In this document: piece by piece, positions 17,801 to 32,384 of the stretch
Layout of the letters: the number at the start of each line of letters is the position of its first letter
Position numbering within the stretch: the stretch's first letter is position 1
Assembly (NCBI RefSeq): GCF_051014445.1
Contig: NC_135141.1
Coordinates: 3,658,001 to 3,722,000 of the forward strand
Source of the DNA: Colletes latitarsis
Lineage: Eukaryota; Arthropoda; Insecta; Hymenoptera; Colletidae
DNA length: 64,000 bases
Direction of reading: 5' to 3'
Notes under the pieces: model-generated
Seen by the model: only the letters and a program-made list of their open reading frames with translations
Databases searched by the model: none
Told to the model about the DNA's origin: nothing
Translations under genes and position numbers: made by a program

Positions 17801-20695
17801 CAGGATCTGGCCAACAAGTATGCAAAGAAGTCAAAATCATGAGCGAGATGCGGGCATAACCCAGACCTAACCCAGACCTAACCGGTGTTATCCTCTAAAA
17901 TGCGGATCGAAACCTGCTTTAATTGACTGTTTCACTGTGGTACCACATTACTACGTGACTCAAACCAGAAAAAACGCAGGATCTGGCCAACAAGTATGCG
18001 AAGAAGGCAAAATCATGAGCCAGATGCGTGCATAACTCAGACCTAACCCAGACCTAACGTGTGTTATCGTCCAAAATATTGATCGAAACCAAATTTAATA
18101 GTCTGTTTCTGTGTGGTACCGCATTTCTACGTGATTCAAACCCGAAAAAACCCAGGATCTGGCCATCAAATATACTAAGAAGTCAAAATCATGAGCGAGA
18201 TGCGGGCATAACCCAGACCTAACCCAGACCTAACCGGTTTTATCCTCTAAAATATTGATCGAAACTAGGTTTAATTGACTGTTTCACTGTGGTACCACAT
18301 CACTACGTGATTCAAACAGGAAAAAACCCAGGATCTGGCCAACAAGTATGCGAAGAAGGCAAAATCATGAGCCAGATGCGTGCATAACCCAGACCTAACC
18401 CAGACCTAACCGGTGTTATCCTCCAAAATATTGATCGAAACCAAATTTAATAGATTGTTTCTGTGTGCTACCACATTACTACGTGATTCGAAACCGAAAA
18501 AACACAGGATCAGGCCAACAAGTATGCGAAGAAGGCAAAATCATGTGCCTGATGCGCGCATAACCCAGACCTAACCCAGACCTAACCGGTTTTATCCTCT
18601 TAAATATTGATCGAAACCAGGTTTTATTGACTGCTACTGTGTGGTACCACATTACTACGTGATTCAAATCCGAAAAAACCCAGGATCTGGCCAACAGGTA
18701 TGCAAAGAAGAAAAAAAAAAATAATGAGCCCGATGCGCGCATAACCCAGACCTAAACCAGACCTAACCGGTGTCATCCTCTAAAATATTGATCGAAACCA
18801 AGTTTAATGGGGCATTTCAGTGTGGTATCACATTACTACGTGACTCAAACCCGAAAAAAACCCAGGATCTGGCCAACAAGTATGCGAAGAAGGCAAAATC
18901 ATGAGCCAGATGCGTGCATAACCCAGACCTAACCCAGACCTAACCGGTGTCATCCTTTAAAATATTGATCGAAACCAAGTTTAGTGGACTGTTTCAGTGT
19001 GGTACCACATTACTACGTAACTCAAACTCGAAAAAACACAGGATCTGGCCAACAAGTACGCGAAGAAGGCAAAATCATGAGCCAGATGCGCGCATAACCC
19101 AGACCTAACCCAGAACTAACCGGTGTTATCCTCCAAAATATTGATCGAAACCAAATTTAATGGTCTGTTTCTGTGTGGTACCGCATTACTACGTGATTCA
19201 AACCCGAAAAAACCCAGGATCTGGCCATCAAATATACTAAGAAGTCAAGATCATGAGCGAGATGCGGGCATAACCCAGACCTAACCCAAACCTAACCGGT
19301 GTTATCCTCTAAAATATTGATCGAAACTAGGGTTAATTGACTGTTTCACTGTGGTACCACATCACTACGTGATTCAAACAGGAAGAAACCCAGGATCTGG
19401 CCAACAAGTATGCGAAGAAGGCATAATCATGAGCCAGATGCGTGCATAACCCAGACCTAACCCAGACCTAACCGGTGTCATCCTTTAAAATATTGATCGA
19501 AACCATGTTTAGTGGACTGTTTCAGTGTGGTACCACATTACTACGTAACTCAAACTCGAAAAAACACAGGATCTGGCCAACAAGTATGCGAAGAAGGCAA
19601 AATCATGAGCCAGATGCGCGCATAAGCCAGACCCAACCCAGACCTAACCGGTGTCATCCTTTAAAATGTTGATCGAAACCAAGTTTAATGGACTGTTTCA
19701 GAGTGGTACCACATTACTACGTGACTCAAACCCGAAAAAACCCAGGATCTGGCCAACAAGTATGCGAAGAAGGCAAAATCATGAGCGAGATGCGGGCATA
19801 ACCCAGACCTAGCCCAGACCTAACCGGTTTTATCCTCTAAAATATTGATCGAAACCAGCTTTAATTGACTGTTTCAATGTGGTACAACATTACTACGTGA
19901 TTCAAACCCGAAGAAACACAGGATCTGGCCAACATGTGTGCAAAGAAGGCAAAATCATGAGCCAGATGCGGGCATAACCCAGACCTAACGCAGACCTAAC
20001 CGGTGTCATCCTTTAAAATATTGATCGAAACCAAGTTTAATGGACTGTTTCAGTCTGGTACCACATTACAACGTGATTCAAACCCGAAAAAACCCAGGGT
20101 CTGGCCAACAAGTATGCGAAGAAGGCAAAATCATGAGCCAGATGCGGGCATAAGCCAGACCTAACCCAGCCCTAACCTGTTTTATCCTCCAAAATATTGA
20201 TCGAAACCAGGTTTTATTGACTGTAACTGTGTGGTACCACATTACTACGTGATTCAAATCCGAAAAAACCCAGGATCTGGCAAACAAGTATGCAAAGAAG
20301 GAAAAATCATGAGCCAGATGCGGGCATAACCCAGACCTAACCGGTTTTATGCTCTAAAATATTGATCGAAATGAGGTTTAATTGACTGTTACTGTGTGGT
20401 GCCACATTACTACGTGACTCAAACCCGAAAAAACCCAGGATCTGGCCAACAAGTATGCAAAGAAGTAAAAATCATGAGCGAGATGCGGGCATAACCCAGA
20501 CCTAACCCAGACCTAACCGGAGTTATCCTCTAAAATGTGGAACGAATCCAGCTTTAATTGACTGTTTCTGTGTGGTACCACATTACTACGTGATTCAAAT
20601 CCGAAAAAACCCAGGATCTGGCCAACAAGTATGCAAAGAAGGCAAAATCATGAGCCAGATGCGCGCATAACCCAGATCTAAACCAGACCTAACCG
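14837..20695. repeat. Divergent proximal part of array 2 with short higher-order repeats
   Basis: Variant order is less regular and repeat blocks are smaller here. The aatgcggatcgaaacctgc variant at 16666 recurs at about 17899 (offset 1233, about seven monomers) and also occurs near 6031 in array 1. The monomers at 15490-15890 repeat those lying directly left of element 2 (8880-9285), including the rare atatgccagatgcaggc and attacttcgtgactc forms. An 11-base A run interrupts one monomer at 18711-18721. Confidence 0.8.
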
Positions 20696-23600
20696 GTGTC
20701 ATCCTCTAAAATATTGATCGAGACCAAGTTTAATGGGCCGTTTCAGTGTGGTATCACATTACTACGTGACTCAAACCCGAAAAAAAACCCAGGATCTGGC
20801 CAACAAGTATGCGAAGAAGGCATAATCATGAGCCAGATGCGTGCATAACCCAGACCTAACCCAGACCTAACCGGTGTTATCCTCTAAAATGTGGATCGAA
20901 ACCAGCGTTAATTGACTGTTTCTGTGTGGTACCACATTACTACGTGATTCAAAACCGAAAAAACCCAGGGTCAGGCCAACAAGTATGCGAAGAAGGCAAA
21001 ATCATGTGCCAGATACGGGCATAACCCAGACCTAACCCAGACCAAACCGGTGTGTTCCTCTAAAATATTGATCGAAACCAGGTTTAATTGTCTGTTTCAG
21101 TGTGGTACCACATTACTACGTGATTTAATCCACAGAAAACCTAGGATCTGGCCAACAAGAATGCGGAAAAGGTAAAATCATGAGCCAGATGCGGGCATAA
21201 CGCAGACCTAACCCAGACCTAACCGGTGTTATCCTCTAAAATGTGGATCGAAGCCAGGTTTAATTGACTGTTTCAATGTGGTACCACATTACTACGTGAC
21301 TCAAACCCGAAAAAACCCAGGTTCTGGCCAACAAGTATGCGAAGAAGGCAAAATCATGAGCCAGATGTGGGCATAAGCCAGACCTAACCCAGACCTAGCC
21401 GGTTTTATCTTCTAAAATATTGATCGAAACCAGGTTTTATTGACTGCTACTGTGTGGTACCACATTACTACGTGATTCAAATCCGAAAAAACCCAGGATC
21501 TGGCCAACAAGTACGCAAAGAAGGCAAAACCATGAGCCAGATGCGAGCATAACCCAGACCTAAACCAGACCTAACCAGTGTCATCCTCTAAAATATTGAT
21601 CGAAACCAAGTTTAATGGGCGGTTTCAGTGTGGTACCACATTACTACGTGACTCAAACCCGAAAAAACCCAGGATCTGGCCAACAAGTATGCGAAGAAGG
21701 CAAAATCATGAGCCAGATGCGTGCATAACCCAGACCTAACCCAGACCTAACCGGTGTTATCGTCCAAAATATTGATCGAAACCAAATTTAATGGATTGTT
21801 TCTGAGTGCTACCACATTACTACGTGATGCGAAACCGAAAGAACCCAGGATCAGACCAACAAGTATGCGAAGAAGGAAAAATCATGTGCCAGATGCGCGC
21901 ATAACCCAGACCTAACCCAGACCTAACCGGTTTTATCCTCTAAAATGTAGATCGAAACCAAGTTTAATGGACTGTTTCAGTGTGGTACCACATTACTACG
22001 TGACTCAAACCCGAAAAAACCCTGGTTCTGGCCAACAAGTATGCGAAGAAGGCAAATCATGAGCCAGATGCGTGCATAACCCAGACCTAACCCAGACCCA
22101 ACCGGTTTTATCCTCTAAAATATTGATCGAAACCAGGTTTTATTGACTGTTACTGTGTGGTACCACATTACTACGTGATTCAAATCCGAAAAAACCCAGG
22201 ATCTGGCCAACAAGTATGCGAAGAAGGCAAAATCTTCAGCCAGATGCGGGCATAAGCCAGACCTAACCGGTTTTGTCCTCTAAAATATTGATCGAAACCA
22301 GGCTTTATTGACTGTTACTGTGTGGTACCACATTACTACGTGACTCAAACCCGAAAAAACCCAGGATCTGGCCAACAAGTATGCAAAGAAGGCAAAATCA
22401 TGAGCCAGATACGTGCATAACTCAGACCTAACCCAGACCTAACCGGTTTTATCCTCTATAATATTGATCGACACTAGGTTTAGTTGACTGTTTCGTTGTG
22501 GTACCGCATTACTACGTGATTCAAACAGGGTAAAACCCAGGTTCTGGCCAACAAGTATGCGTAGAAGGCAAAATCATGAGCCAGATGCGTGCATAACCCA
22601 GACCTGACCGAGACCTAACCGGTTTTATCCTCTAAAATATTGATCGAAACCAGGTTTTATTGACTGTTACTGTGTGGTACCACATTACTACGTGATTCAA
22701 ATCCGAAAAAACCCAGGATCTGGCCAACAAGTATGCGAAGAAGGCAAAATCTTGAGCCAGATGCGGGCATAAGCCAGACCTAACCGGTTTTGTCCTCTAA
22801 AATATTGATCGAAACCAGGCTTTATTGACTGTTACTGTGTGGTACCACATTACTACGTGACTCAAACCCGAAAAAACCCAGGATCTGGCCAACAAGTATG
22901 CAAAGAAGGCAAAATCATGAGCCAGATACGTGCATAACTCAGACCTAACCCAGACCTAACCGGTGTTATCCTCTAAAATGTGGATCGAAGCCAGCCTTAA
23001 TTGACTGTTTCAGTGTGGTACCACATTACTACGTGATTCAAATTCGAGAAAACCCAGGATCTGGCCAACAAGTATGCGAAGAAGGCATAATCATGAGCCA
23101 GATGCGGGCATAAGCCAGACCTAACCCAGACCTAACCGGTTTTATCCTCTAAACTCTTGATCGAAACCTGGCTTTATTGACTGTTACTGTGTGGTACCAC
23201 ATTACTACGTGTTTCAAATCCGAAAAAACCCAAAATCTGGCCAACAAGTATGCAAAGATGGCAAAATCATGAGCCAGATGCGGGCATAAGCCAGACCTAA
23301 CCCAGACCTAACCGGTGTCATCCTTTAAAATGTTGATCGAAACCAAGTTTAATGGACTGTTTCAGTGTGGTACCACATTACTACGTGACTCAAACCCGAA
23401 AAAACCCAGGATCTGGCCAACAAGTATGCGAAGAAGGCAAAATCATGAGCCAGACGTGGGCATAAGCCAGACCTAACCCAGACCTAATCGGTTTTATCCT
23501 CTAAAATAGTGATCGAAACCAGCTTTAATTGACTGTTTCTGTGTGGTACCACATTACTACGTGATTCAAAACCGAAGAAATTCAGGATCTGGCCAACATG

Positions 23601-26274
23601 TGTGCAAAGAAGGCAAAATCATGAGCCAGATGCGGGCATAACCCAGACCTAACCCAGACTTAACCGGTGTCATCCTTTAAAATATTGATCGAAACCGAGT
23701 TTAGTGGACTGTTTCAGTGTGTTACCACATTACTACCTAACTCAAACACGAAAAAACCCGGGATCTGGCCAACAAGTATGCGAAGAAGGCAAAATCATGA
23801 GCCAGATGCGTGCATAACCCAGACCTAACCCAGACCTAACCGGTGTTATCCTCTAAAATGTGGATCAAAACCAGCTTTAATTGACTGTTTCTGTGTGGTA
23901 CCACATTACTACCTGATTCAAAACCGAAAAACCCTGGATCAGGCCAACAAGTATGCGAAGAAGGCAAAATCATGTTCCAGATACGGGCATAACCCAGACC
24001 TAACCCAGACCAAACCGGTGTGATCCTCTAAAATATTGATCGAAACCAGGTTTAATTGTCTGTTTCAGTGTGGAACCACATTACTACGTGATTCAATCCA
24101 CAGAAAACCTAGGATCTGGCCAACAAGAATGCGGAAAAGGTAAAATCATGAGCCAGATGCGGGCATAACGCAGACCTAACTCAGACCTAACCGGTGTTAT
24201 CCTCTAAAATGTGGATCGAAGCCAGCTTTAATTGACTGTTTCAGTGTGGTACCACATTACTACGTGACTCAAACCCGAAAAAACCCAGGTTCTGGCCAAC
24301 AAGTATGTGAAGAAGGCAAAATCATGAGCCAGATGTGGGCATAAGCCAAACCTAACCCAGACCTAACCGGTTTTATCCTCTAAAATATTGATCGAAACCA
24401 GGTTTTATTGACTGCTACTGTGAGGTACCACATTACTACGTGATTCAAATCCGAAAAAACCCAGGATCTGGCCAACAAGTATGCAAAGAAGGCAAAATCA
24501 TGAGCCAGATGCGCGCATAACCCAGACCTAACCGGTGTCATCCTCTAAAATATTGATCGAAACCAAGTTTAATGGGCAGTTTCAGTGTGGTATCACATTA
24601 CAACGAGACTCAAACCCGAAAAAAACCCAGGATCTGGCCAACAAGTATGCGAAGAAGGCAAAATCATGAGCCAGATGCGTGCATAACCCAGACCTAACCC
24701 AGACCTAACCGGTTTTATCCTCTAAAATATTGATCGAAACCAAATTAAATGGACTGTTTCAGTGTGGTACCACATTACTACGTGACTCAAACCCGAAAAA
24801 ACCCAGGTTCTGGCCAACAAGTATTCTAAGAAGGCAAAATCATGAGCCAGATGAGGGCATAACCCAGACCTAACCCAGACCTAACCGGTTTTATCCTCTT
24901 AAATATTGATCGAAACCAGGTTTTATTGACTGTTACTGTGTGGTACCACATTACTACGTGATTCAAATCCGAAAAACCCAGGAACTGGCCAACAAGTATG
25001 CGAAGAAGGCAAAATCTTGAGCCAGATGCGGGCATAAGCCAGACCTAACCAGTTTTGTCCTCTAAAATATTAATTGAAGCCAGGCTTTATTGACTGTTAC
25101 TGTGTGGTACCACTTTACTACGTGATTTAAATCCGAAAAAAACCCAGGATCTGGCCAACAAGTATGCAAAGAAGGCAAAATCATGAGCCAGATGCGGGCA
25201 TAACACAGACCTAACCCAGACCTAACCGGTTTTATCCTCTAAAATATTGATCGAAACCAGGTTTTATTGACTGTTACTGTGTGGTACCACATTACTACGT
25301 GATTTAAATCCGAAAAAAACCCAGGATCTGGCCAACAAGTATGCAAAGAAGGCAAAATCATGAGCCAGATGCGGGCATAACACAGACCTAACCCAGACCT
25401 AACCGGTTATATTCTCTAAAATATTGATCGAAACCAGGTTTTGTTTACTGTTTCGTTGTGGTACCGCATTACTACGTGATTCAAACAGGGTAAAACCCAG
25501 GTTCTGGCCAACAAGTATGCGAAGAAGGCAAAATCATGAGCCAGATGCGGGCATAAGCCAGACCTAACCCAGCCCTAACCTGTTTTATCCTCTAAAATAT
25601 TGATCGAAACCAGGTTTTATTGACTGTTACTGTGTGGTACCACATTACTGCGTGATTCAAATCCGAAAAAACCCAGGATCTGGCCAACAAGTATGCAAAG
25701 ATGGAAAAATCATGAGCCAGATGCGGGCATAACCCAGACCTAACCGGTTTTATCCTCTAAAATAGTGATCGAAATGAGGTTTAATTGACTGTTACTGTGT
25801 GGTGCCACATTACTACGTGATTCAAATCCGAAAAAACCCAGGATCTGGCCAACAAGTATGCAAAGAATTCAAAATCATGAGCGAGATGCGGGCATAACCC
25901 AGACCTAGCCCAGACCTAACCGGAGTTATCCTCTAAAATGTGGATCGAAACCAGCTTTAATTGACTGTTTCTGTGTGGTACCACATTACTAAGTGATTCA
26001 AATCCGAAAAAACCCAGGATCTGGCCAACAAGTACGCGAAGAAGGCATAATCATGAGCCAGATGCGTGCATATCCCAGACCTAACCCAGACCTAACCGGT
26101 GTTATCCTCTAAAATGTGGATCGAAACCAGCGTTAATTGACTGTTTCTGTGTGGTACCACATTACTACGTGATTCAAAACCGAAAAAACCCAGGGTCAGG
26201 CCAACAAGTATGCGAAGAAGGCAAAATCATGTGCCAGATACGGGCATAACCCAGACCTAAACCAGACCTAACCG
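20696..26274. repeat. Large higher-order repeat, copy 1 (about 5.6 kb)
   Basis: The marker monomer with atcgagaccaagtttaatgg occurs at 20696 and again at 26275 (offset 5579). Further right the same blocks match at offset 5931 (for example about 21850 with 27781), the difference being two monomers. Boundaries are set at the marker and are arbitrary in phase. Confidence 0.8.
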
Positions 26275-29200
26275 GTGTCATCCTCTAAAATATTGATCGA
26301 GACCAAGTTTAATGGGCCGTTTCAGTGTGGTATCACATTACTACGTGACTCAAACCCGAAAAAAAACCCAGGATCTGGCCTACAAGTATGCGAAGAAGGC
26401 ATAATCATGAGCCAGATGCGTGCATATCCCAGACCTAACCCAGACCTAACCGGTGTTATCCTCTAAAATGTGGATCGAAACCAGCGTTAATTGACTGTTT
26501 CTGTGTGGTACCACATTACTACGTGATTCAAAACCGAAAGAACCCAGGGTCAGGCCAACAAGTATGCGAAGAAGGCAAAATCATGTGCCAGATACGGGCA
26601 TAACCCAGACCTAACCCAGACCAAACCGGTGTGTTCCTCTAAAATATTGATCGAAACCAGGTTTAATTGTCTGTTTCAGTGTGGTACCACATCACTACGT
26701 GATTCAGTCCACAGAAAACCTAGGATCTGGCCAACAAGAATGCGGAAAAGGTAAAATCATGAGCCAGATGCGGGGATAACGCAGACCTAACCCAGACCTA
26801 ACCGGTGTTATCCTCTAAAATGTGGATCGAAGCCAGGTTTAATTGACTGTTTCAGTGTGGTACCACATTACTACGTGACTCAAACCCGAAAAAACCCAGG
26901 TTCTGGCCAACAAGTATGCGAAGAAGGCAAAATCATGAGCCAGATGTGGGCATAAGCCAGACCTAACCCAGACGTAGCCGGTTTTATCTTCTAAAATATT
27001 GATCGAAACCAGGTTTTATTGACTGCTACTGTGTGGTACCACATTACTACGTGATTCAAATCCGAAAAAACCCAGGATCTGGCCAACAAGTACGCAAAGA
27101 AGGCAAAATCATGAGCCAGATGCGCGCATAACCCAGACCTAAACCAGACCTAACCAGTGTCATCCTCTAAAATATTGATCGAAACCAAGTTTAATGGGCG
27201 GTTTCAGTGTGGTACCACATTACTACGTGACTCAAACCCGAAAAAACCCAGGATCTGGCCAACAAGTATGCGAAGAAGGCAAAATCATGAGCCAGATGCG
27301 TGCATAACTCAGACCTAACCCAGACCTAACCGGTTTTATCCTGTAGAATATTGATCGAATCCAGCTTTAATTGACTGTTTCAATGTGGTACAACATTACT
27401 ACGTGATTCAAATCCGAAAAAACCCAGGATCTGGCCAACAAGTACGCAAAGAAGGCAAAATCATGAGCCAGATGCGCGCATAACCCAGACCTAAACCAGA
27501 CCTAACCAGTGTCATCCTCTAAAATATTGATCGAAACCAAGTTTAATGGGCGGTTTCAGTGTGGTACCACATTACTACGTGACTCAAACCCGAAAAAACC
27601 CAGGATCTGGCCAACAAGTATGCGAAGAAGGCAAAATCATGAGCCAGATGCGTGCATAACCCAGACCTAACCCAGACCTAACCGGTGTTATCGTCCAAAA
27701 TATTGATCGAAACCAAATTTAATGGATTGTTTCTGAGTGCTACCACATTACTACGTGATGCGAAACCGAAAAAACCCAGGATCAGGCCAACAAGTATGCG
27801 AAGAAGGAAAAATCATGTGCCAGATGCGCGCATAACCTAGACCTAACCCAGACCTAACCGGTTTTATCCTCTAAAATGTAGATCCAAACCAAGTTTAATG
27901 GACTGTTTCAGTGTGGTACCACATTACTACGTGACTCAAACCCGAAAAAACCCTGGTTCTGGCCAACAAGTATGCGAAGAAGGCAAATCATGAGCCAGAT
28001 GCGTGCATAACCCAGACCTAACCCAGACCCAACCGGTTTTATCCTCTAAAATATTGATCGAAACCAGGTTTTATTGACTGTTACTGTGTGGTACCACATT
28101 ACTACGTGATTCAAATCCGAAAAAACCCAGGATCTGGCCAACAAGTATGCGAAGAAGGCAAAATCTTCAGCCAGATGCGGGCATAAGCCAGACCTAACCG
28201 GTTTTGTCCTCTAAAATATTGATCGAATCCAGGCTTTATTGACTGTTACTGTGTGGTACCACATTACTACGTGATTCAAATCCGAAAAAACCCAGGATCT
28301 GGCCAACAAGTATGCAAAGAAGGCAAAATCATGAGCCAGACGCGGGCATAACACAGACCTAACCCAGACCTAACCGGTTTTATCCTCTATAATATTGATC
28401 GACACTAGGTTTAGTTGACTGTTTCGTTGTGGTACCGCATTACTACGTGATTCAAACAGGGTAAAACCCAGGTTCTGGCCAACAAGTATGCGAAGAAGGC
28501 AAAATCATGAGCCAGATGCGTGCATAACCCAGACCTAACCGAGACCTAACCGGTTTTATCCTCTAAATTGTTGATCGAAACCAGGTTTAGTTGACTGTTT
28601 CGTTGTGGTACCGCATTACTACGTGATTCAAACAGGGTAAAACCCAGGTTCTGGCCAACAAGTATGCGAAGAAGGCAAAATCATGAGCCAGATGCGTGCA
28701 TAACCCAGACCTAACCGAGACCTAACCCGTTTTATCCTCTAAAATATTGATCGAAACCAGGTTTTATTGACTGTTACTGTGTGGTACCACATTACTACGT
28801 GATTCAAATCCGAAAAAACCCAGGATCTGGCCAACAAGTATGCGAAGAAGGCAAAATCTTGAGCCAGATGCGGGCATAAGCCAGACCTAACCGGTTTTGT
28901 CCTCTAAAATATTGATCGAAACCAGGCTTTATTGACTGTTACTGTGTGGTACCACATTACTACGTGACTCAAACCCGAAAAAACCCAGGATCTGGCCAAC
29001 AAGTATGCAAAGAAGGCAAAATCATGAGCCAGATACGTGCATAACTCATACCTAACCCAGACCTAACCGGTGTTATCCTCTAAAATGTGGATCGAAGCCA
29101 GCCTTAATTGACTGTTTCAGTGTGGTACCACATTACTACGTGATTCAAATTCGAGAAAACCCAGGATCTGGCCAACAAGTATGCGAACAAGGCATAATCA

Positions 29201-32200
29201 TGAGCCAGATGCGGGCATAAGCCAGACCTAACCCAGACCTAACCGGTTTTATCCTCTAAACTCTTGATCGAAACCTGGCTTTATTGACTGTTACTGTGTG
29301 GTACCACATTACTACGTGTTTCAAATCCGAAAAAACCCAAAATCTGGCCAACAAGTATGCAAAGATGGCAAAATCATGAGCCAGATGCGGGCATAAGCCA
29401 GACCTAACCCAGACCTAACCGGTGTCATCCTTTAAAATGTTGATCGAAACCAAGTTTAATGGACTGTTTCAGTGTGGTACCACATTACTACGTGACTCAA
29501 ACCCGAAAAAACCCAGGATCTGGCCAACAAGTATGCGAAGAAGGCAAAATCATGAGCCAGATGTGGGCATAAGCCAGACCTAACCCAGACCTAACCGGTT
29601 TTATCCTCTAAAATAGTGATCGAAACCAGCTTTAATTGACTGTTTCTGTGTGGTACCACATTACTACGTGATTCAAAACCGAAGAAATTCAGGATCTGGC
29701 CAACATGTGTGCAAAGAAGGCAAAATCATGAGCCAGATGCGGGCATAACCCAGACCTAACCCAGACTTAACCGGTGTCATCCTTTAAAATATTGATCGAA
29801 ACCAAGTTTAGTGGACTGTTTCAGTGTGTTACCACATTACTACCTAACTCAAACACGAAAAAACCCGGGATCTGGCCAACAAGTATGCGAAGAAGGCAAA
29901 ATCATGAGCCAGATGCGTGCATAACCCAGACCTAACCCAGACCTAACCGGTGTTATCCTCTAAAATGTGGATCAAAACCAGCTTTAATTGACTGTTTCTG
30001 TGTGGTACCACATTACTACCTGATTCAAAACCGAAAAAACCCAGGTTCTGGCCAACAAGTATGTGAAGAAGGCAAAATCATGAGCCAGATGTGGGCATAA
30101 GCCAAACCTAACCCAGACCTAACCGGTTTTATCCTCTAAAATATTGATCGAAACCAGGTTTTATTGACTGCTACTGTGTGGTACCACATTACTACGTGAT
30201 TCAAATCCGAAAAAACCCAGGATCTGGCCAACAAGTATGCAAAGAAGGCAAAATCATGAGCCAGATGCGCGCATAACCCAGACCTAACCGGTGTCATCCT
30301 CTAAAATATTGATCGAAACCAAGTTTAATGGGCAGTTTCAGTGTGGTATCACATTACAACGAGACTCAAACCCGAAAAAAACCCAGGATCTGGCCAACAA
30401 GTATGCGAAGAAGGCAAAATCATGAGCCAGATGCGTGCATAACCCAGACCTAACCCAGACCTAACCGGTTTTATCCTCTAAAATATTGATCGAAACCAAA
30501 TTTAATGGACTGTTTCAGTGTGGTACCACATTACTACGTGACTCAAACCCGAAAAAACCCAGGTTCTGGCCAACAAGTATTCTAAGAAGGCAAAATCATG
30601 AGCCAGATGAGGGCATAACCCAGACCTAACCCAGACCTAACCGGTTTTATCCTCTTAAATATTGATCGAAACCAGGTTTTATTGACTGTTACTGTGTGGT
30701 ACCACATTACTACGTGATTCAAATCCGAAAAACCCAGGAACTGGCCAACAAGTATGCGAAGAAGGCAAAAACTTGAGCCAGATGCGGGCATAAGCCAGAC
30801 CTAACCAGTTTTGTCCTCTAAAATATTAATCGAAGCCAGGCTTTATTGACTGTTACTGTGTGGTACCACTTTACTACGTGATTTAAATCCGAAAAAAACC
30901 CAGGATCTGGCCAACAAGTATGCAAAGAAGGCAAAATCATGAGCCAAATGCGGGCATAACACAGACCTAACCCAGACCTAACCGGTTTTATCCTCTAAAA
31001 TATTGATCGAAACCAGGTTTTATTGACTGTTACTGTGTGGTACCACATTACTACGTGATTTAAATCCGAAAAAAACCCAGGATCTGGCCAACAAGTATGC
31101 AAAGAAGGCAAAATCATGAGCCAGATGCGGGCATAACACAGACCTAACCCAGACCTAACCGGTTATATTCTCTAAAATATTGATCGAAACCAGGTTTTGT
31201 TTACTGTTTCGTTGTGGTACCGCATTACTACGTGATTCAAACAGGGTAAAACCCAGGTTCTGGCCAACAAGTATGCGAAGAAGGCAAAATCATGAGCCAG
31301 ATGCGGGCATAAGCCAGACCTAACCCAGCCCTAACCTGTTTTATCCTCTAAAATATTGATCGAAACCAGGTTTTATTGACTGTTACTGTGTGGTACCACA
31401 TTACTGCGTGATTCAAATCCGAAAAAACCCAGGATCTGGCCAACAAGTATGCAAAGATGGAAAAATCATGAGCCAGATGCGGGCATAACCCAGACCTAAC
31501 CGGTTTTATCCTCTAAAATAGTGATCGAAATGAGGTTTAATTGACTGTTACTGTGTGGTGCCACATTACTACGTGATTCAAATCCGAAAAAACCCAGGAT
31601 CTGGCCAACAAGTATGCAAAGAATTCAAAATCATGAGCGAGATGCGGGCATAACCCAGACCTAGCCCAGACCTAACCGGAGTTATCCTCTAAAATGTGGA
31701 TCGAAACCAGCTTTAATTGACTGTATCTGTGTGGTACCACATTACTACGTGATTCAAATCCGAAAAAACCCAGGATCTGGCCAACAAGTATGCAAAGAAG
31801 ACAAAATCATGAGCCAGATGCGCGCATAACCCAGACCTAAACCAGCCCTAACCTGTTTTATCCTCTAAAATATTGATCGAAACCAGGTTTTATTGACTGT
31901 TACTGTGTGGTACCACATTACTGCGTGATTCAAATCCGAAAAAACCCAGGATCTGGCCAACAAGCACGCAAAGAAGGCAAAATCACGAGCCAGATGCGCG
32001 CATAACCCAGACCTAAACCAGACCTAACCGGTGTCGTCCTCTAAAATATTGATCGAGACCAAGTTTAATGGGCCGTTTCAGTGTGGTATCACATTACTAC
32101 GTGACTCAAACCCGAAAAAAAACCCAGGATCTGGCTTACAAGTATGCGAAGAAGGCATAATCATGAGCCAGATGCGTGCATATCCCAGACCTAACCCAGA

Positions 32201-32384
32201 CCTAACCGGTGTTATCCTCTAAAATGTGGATCGAAACCAGCGTTAATTGACTGTTTCTGTGTGGTACCACATTACTACGTGATTCAAAACCGAAAAAACC
32301 CAGGGTCAGGCCAACAAGTATGCGAAGAAGGCAAAATCATGTGCCAGATACGGGCATAACCCAGACCTAAACCAGACCTAACCG
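26275..32384. repeat. Large higher-order repeat, copy 2 (about 6.1 kb)
   Basis: The marker monomer at 26275 returns at 32385 (offset 6110). A second marker pair (24826 and 30582, a monomer with aagtattctaagaaggc) gives offset 5756, the 354-base difference being exactly a monomer dimer that is present twice at 32031 and 32385. Confidence 0.85.
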
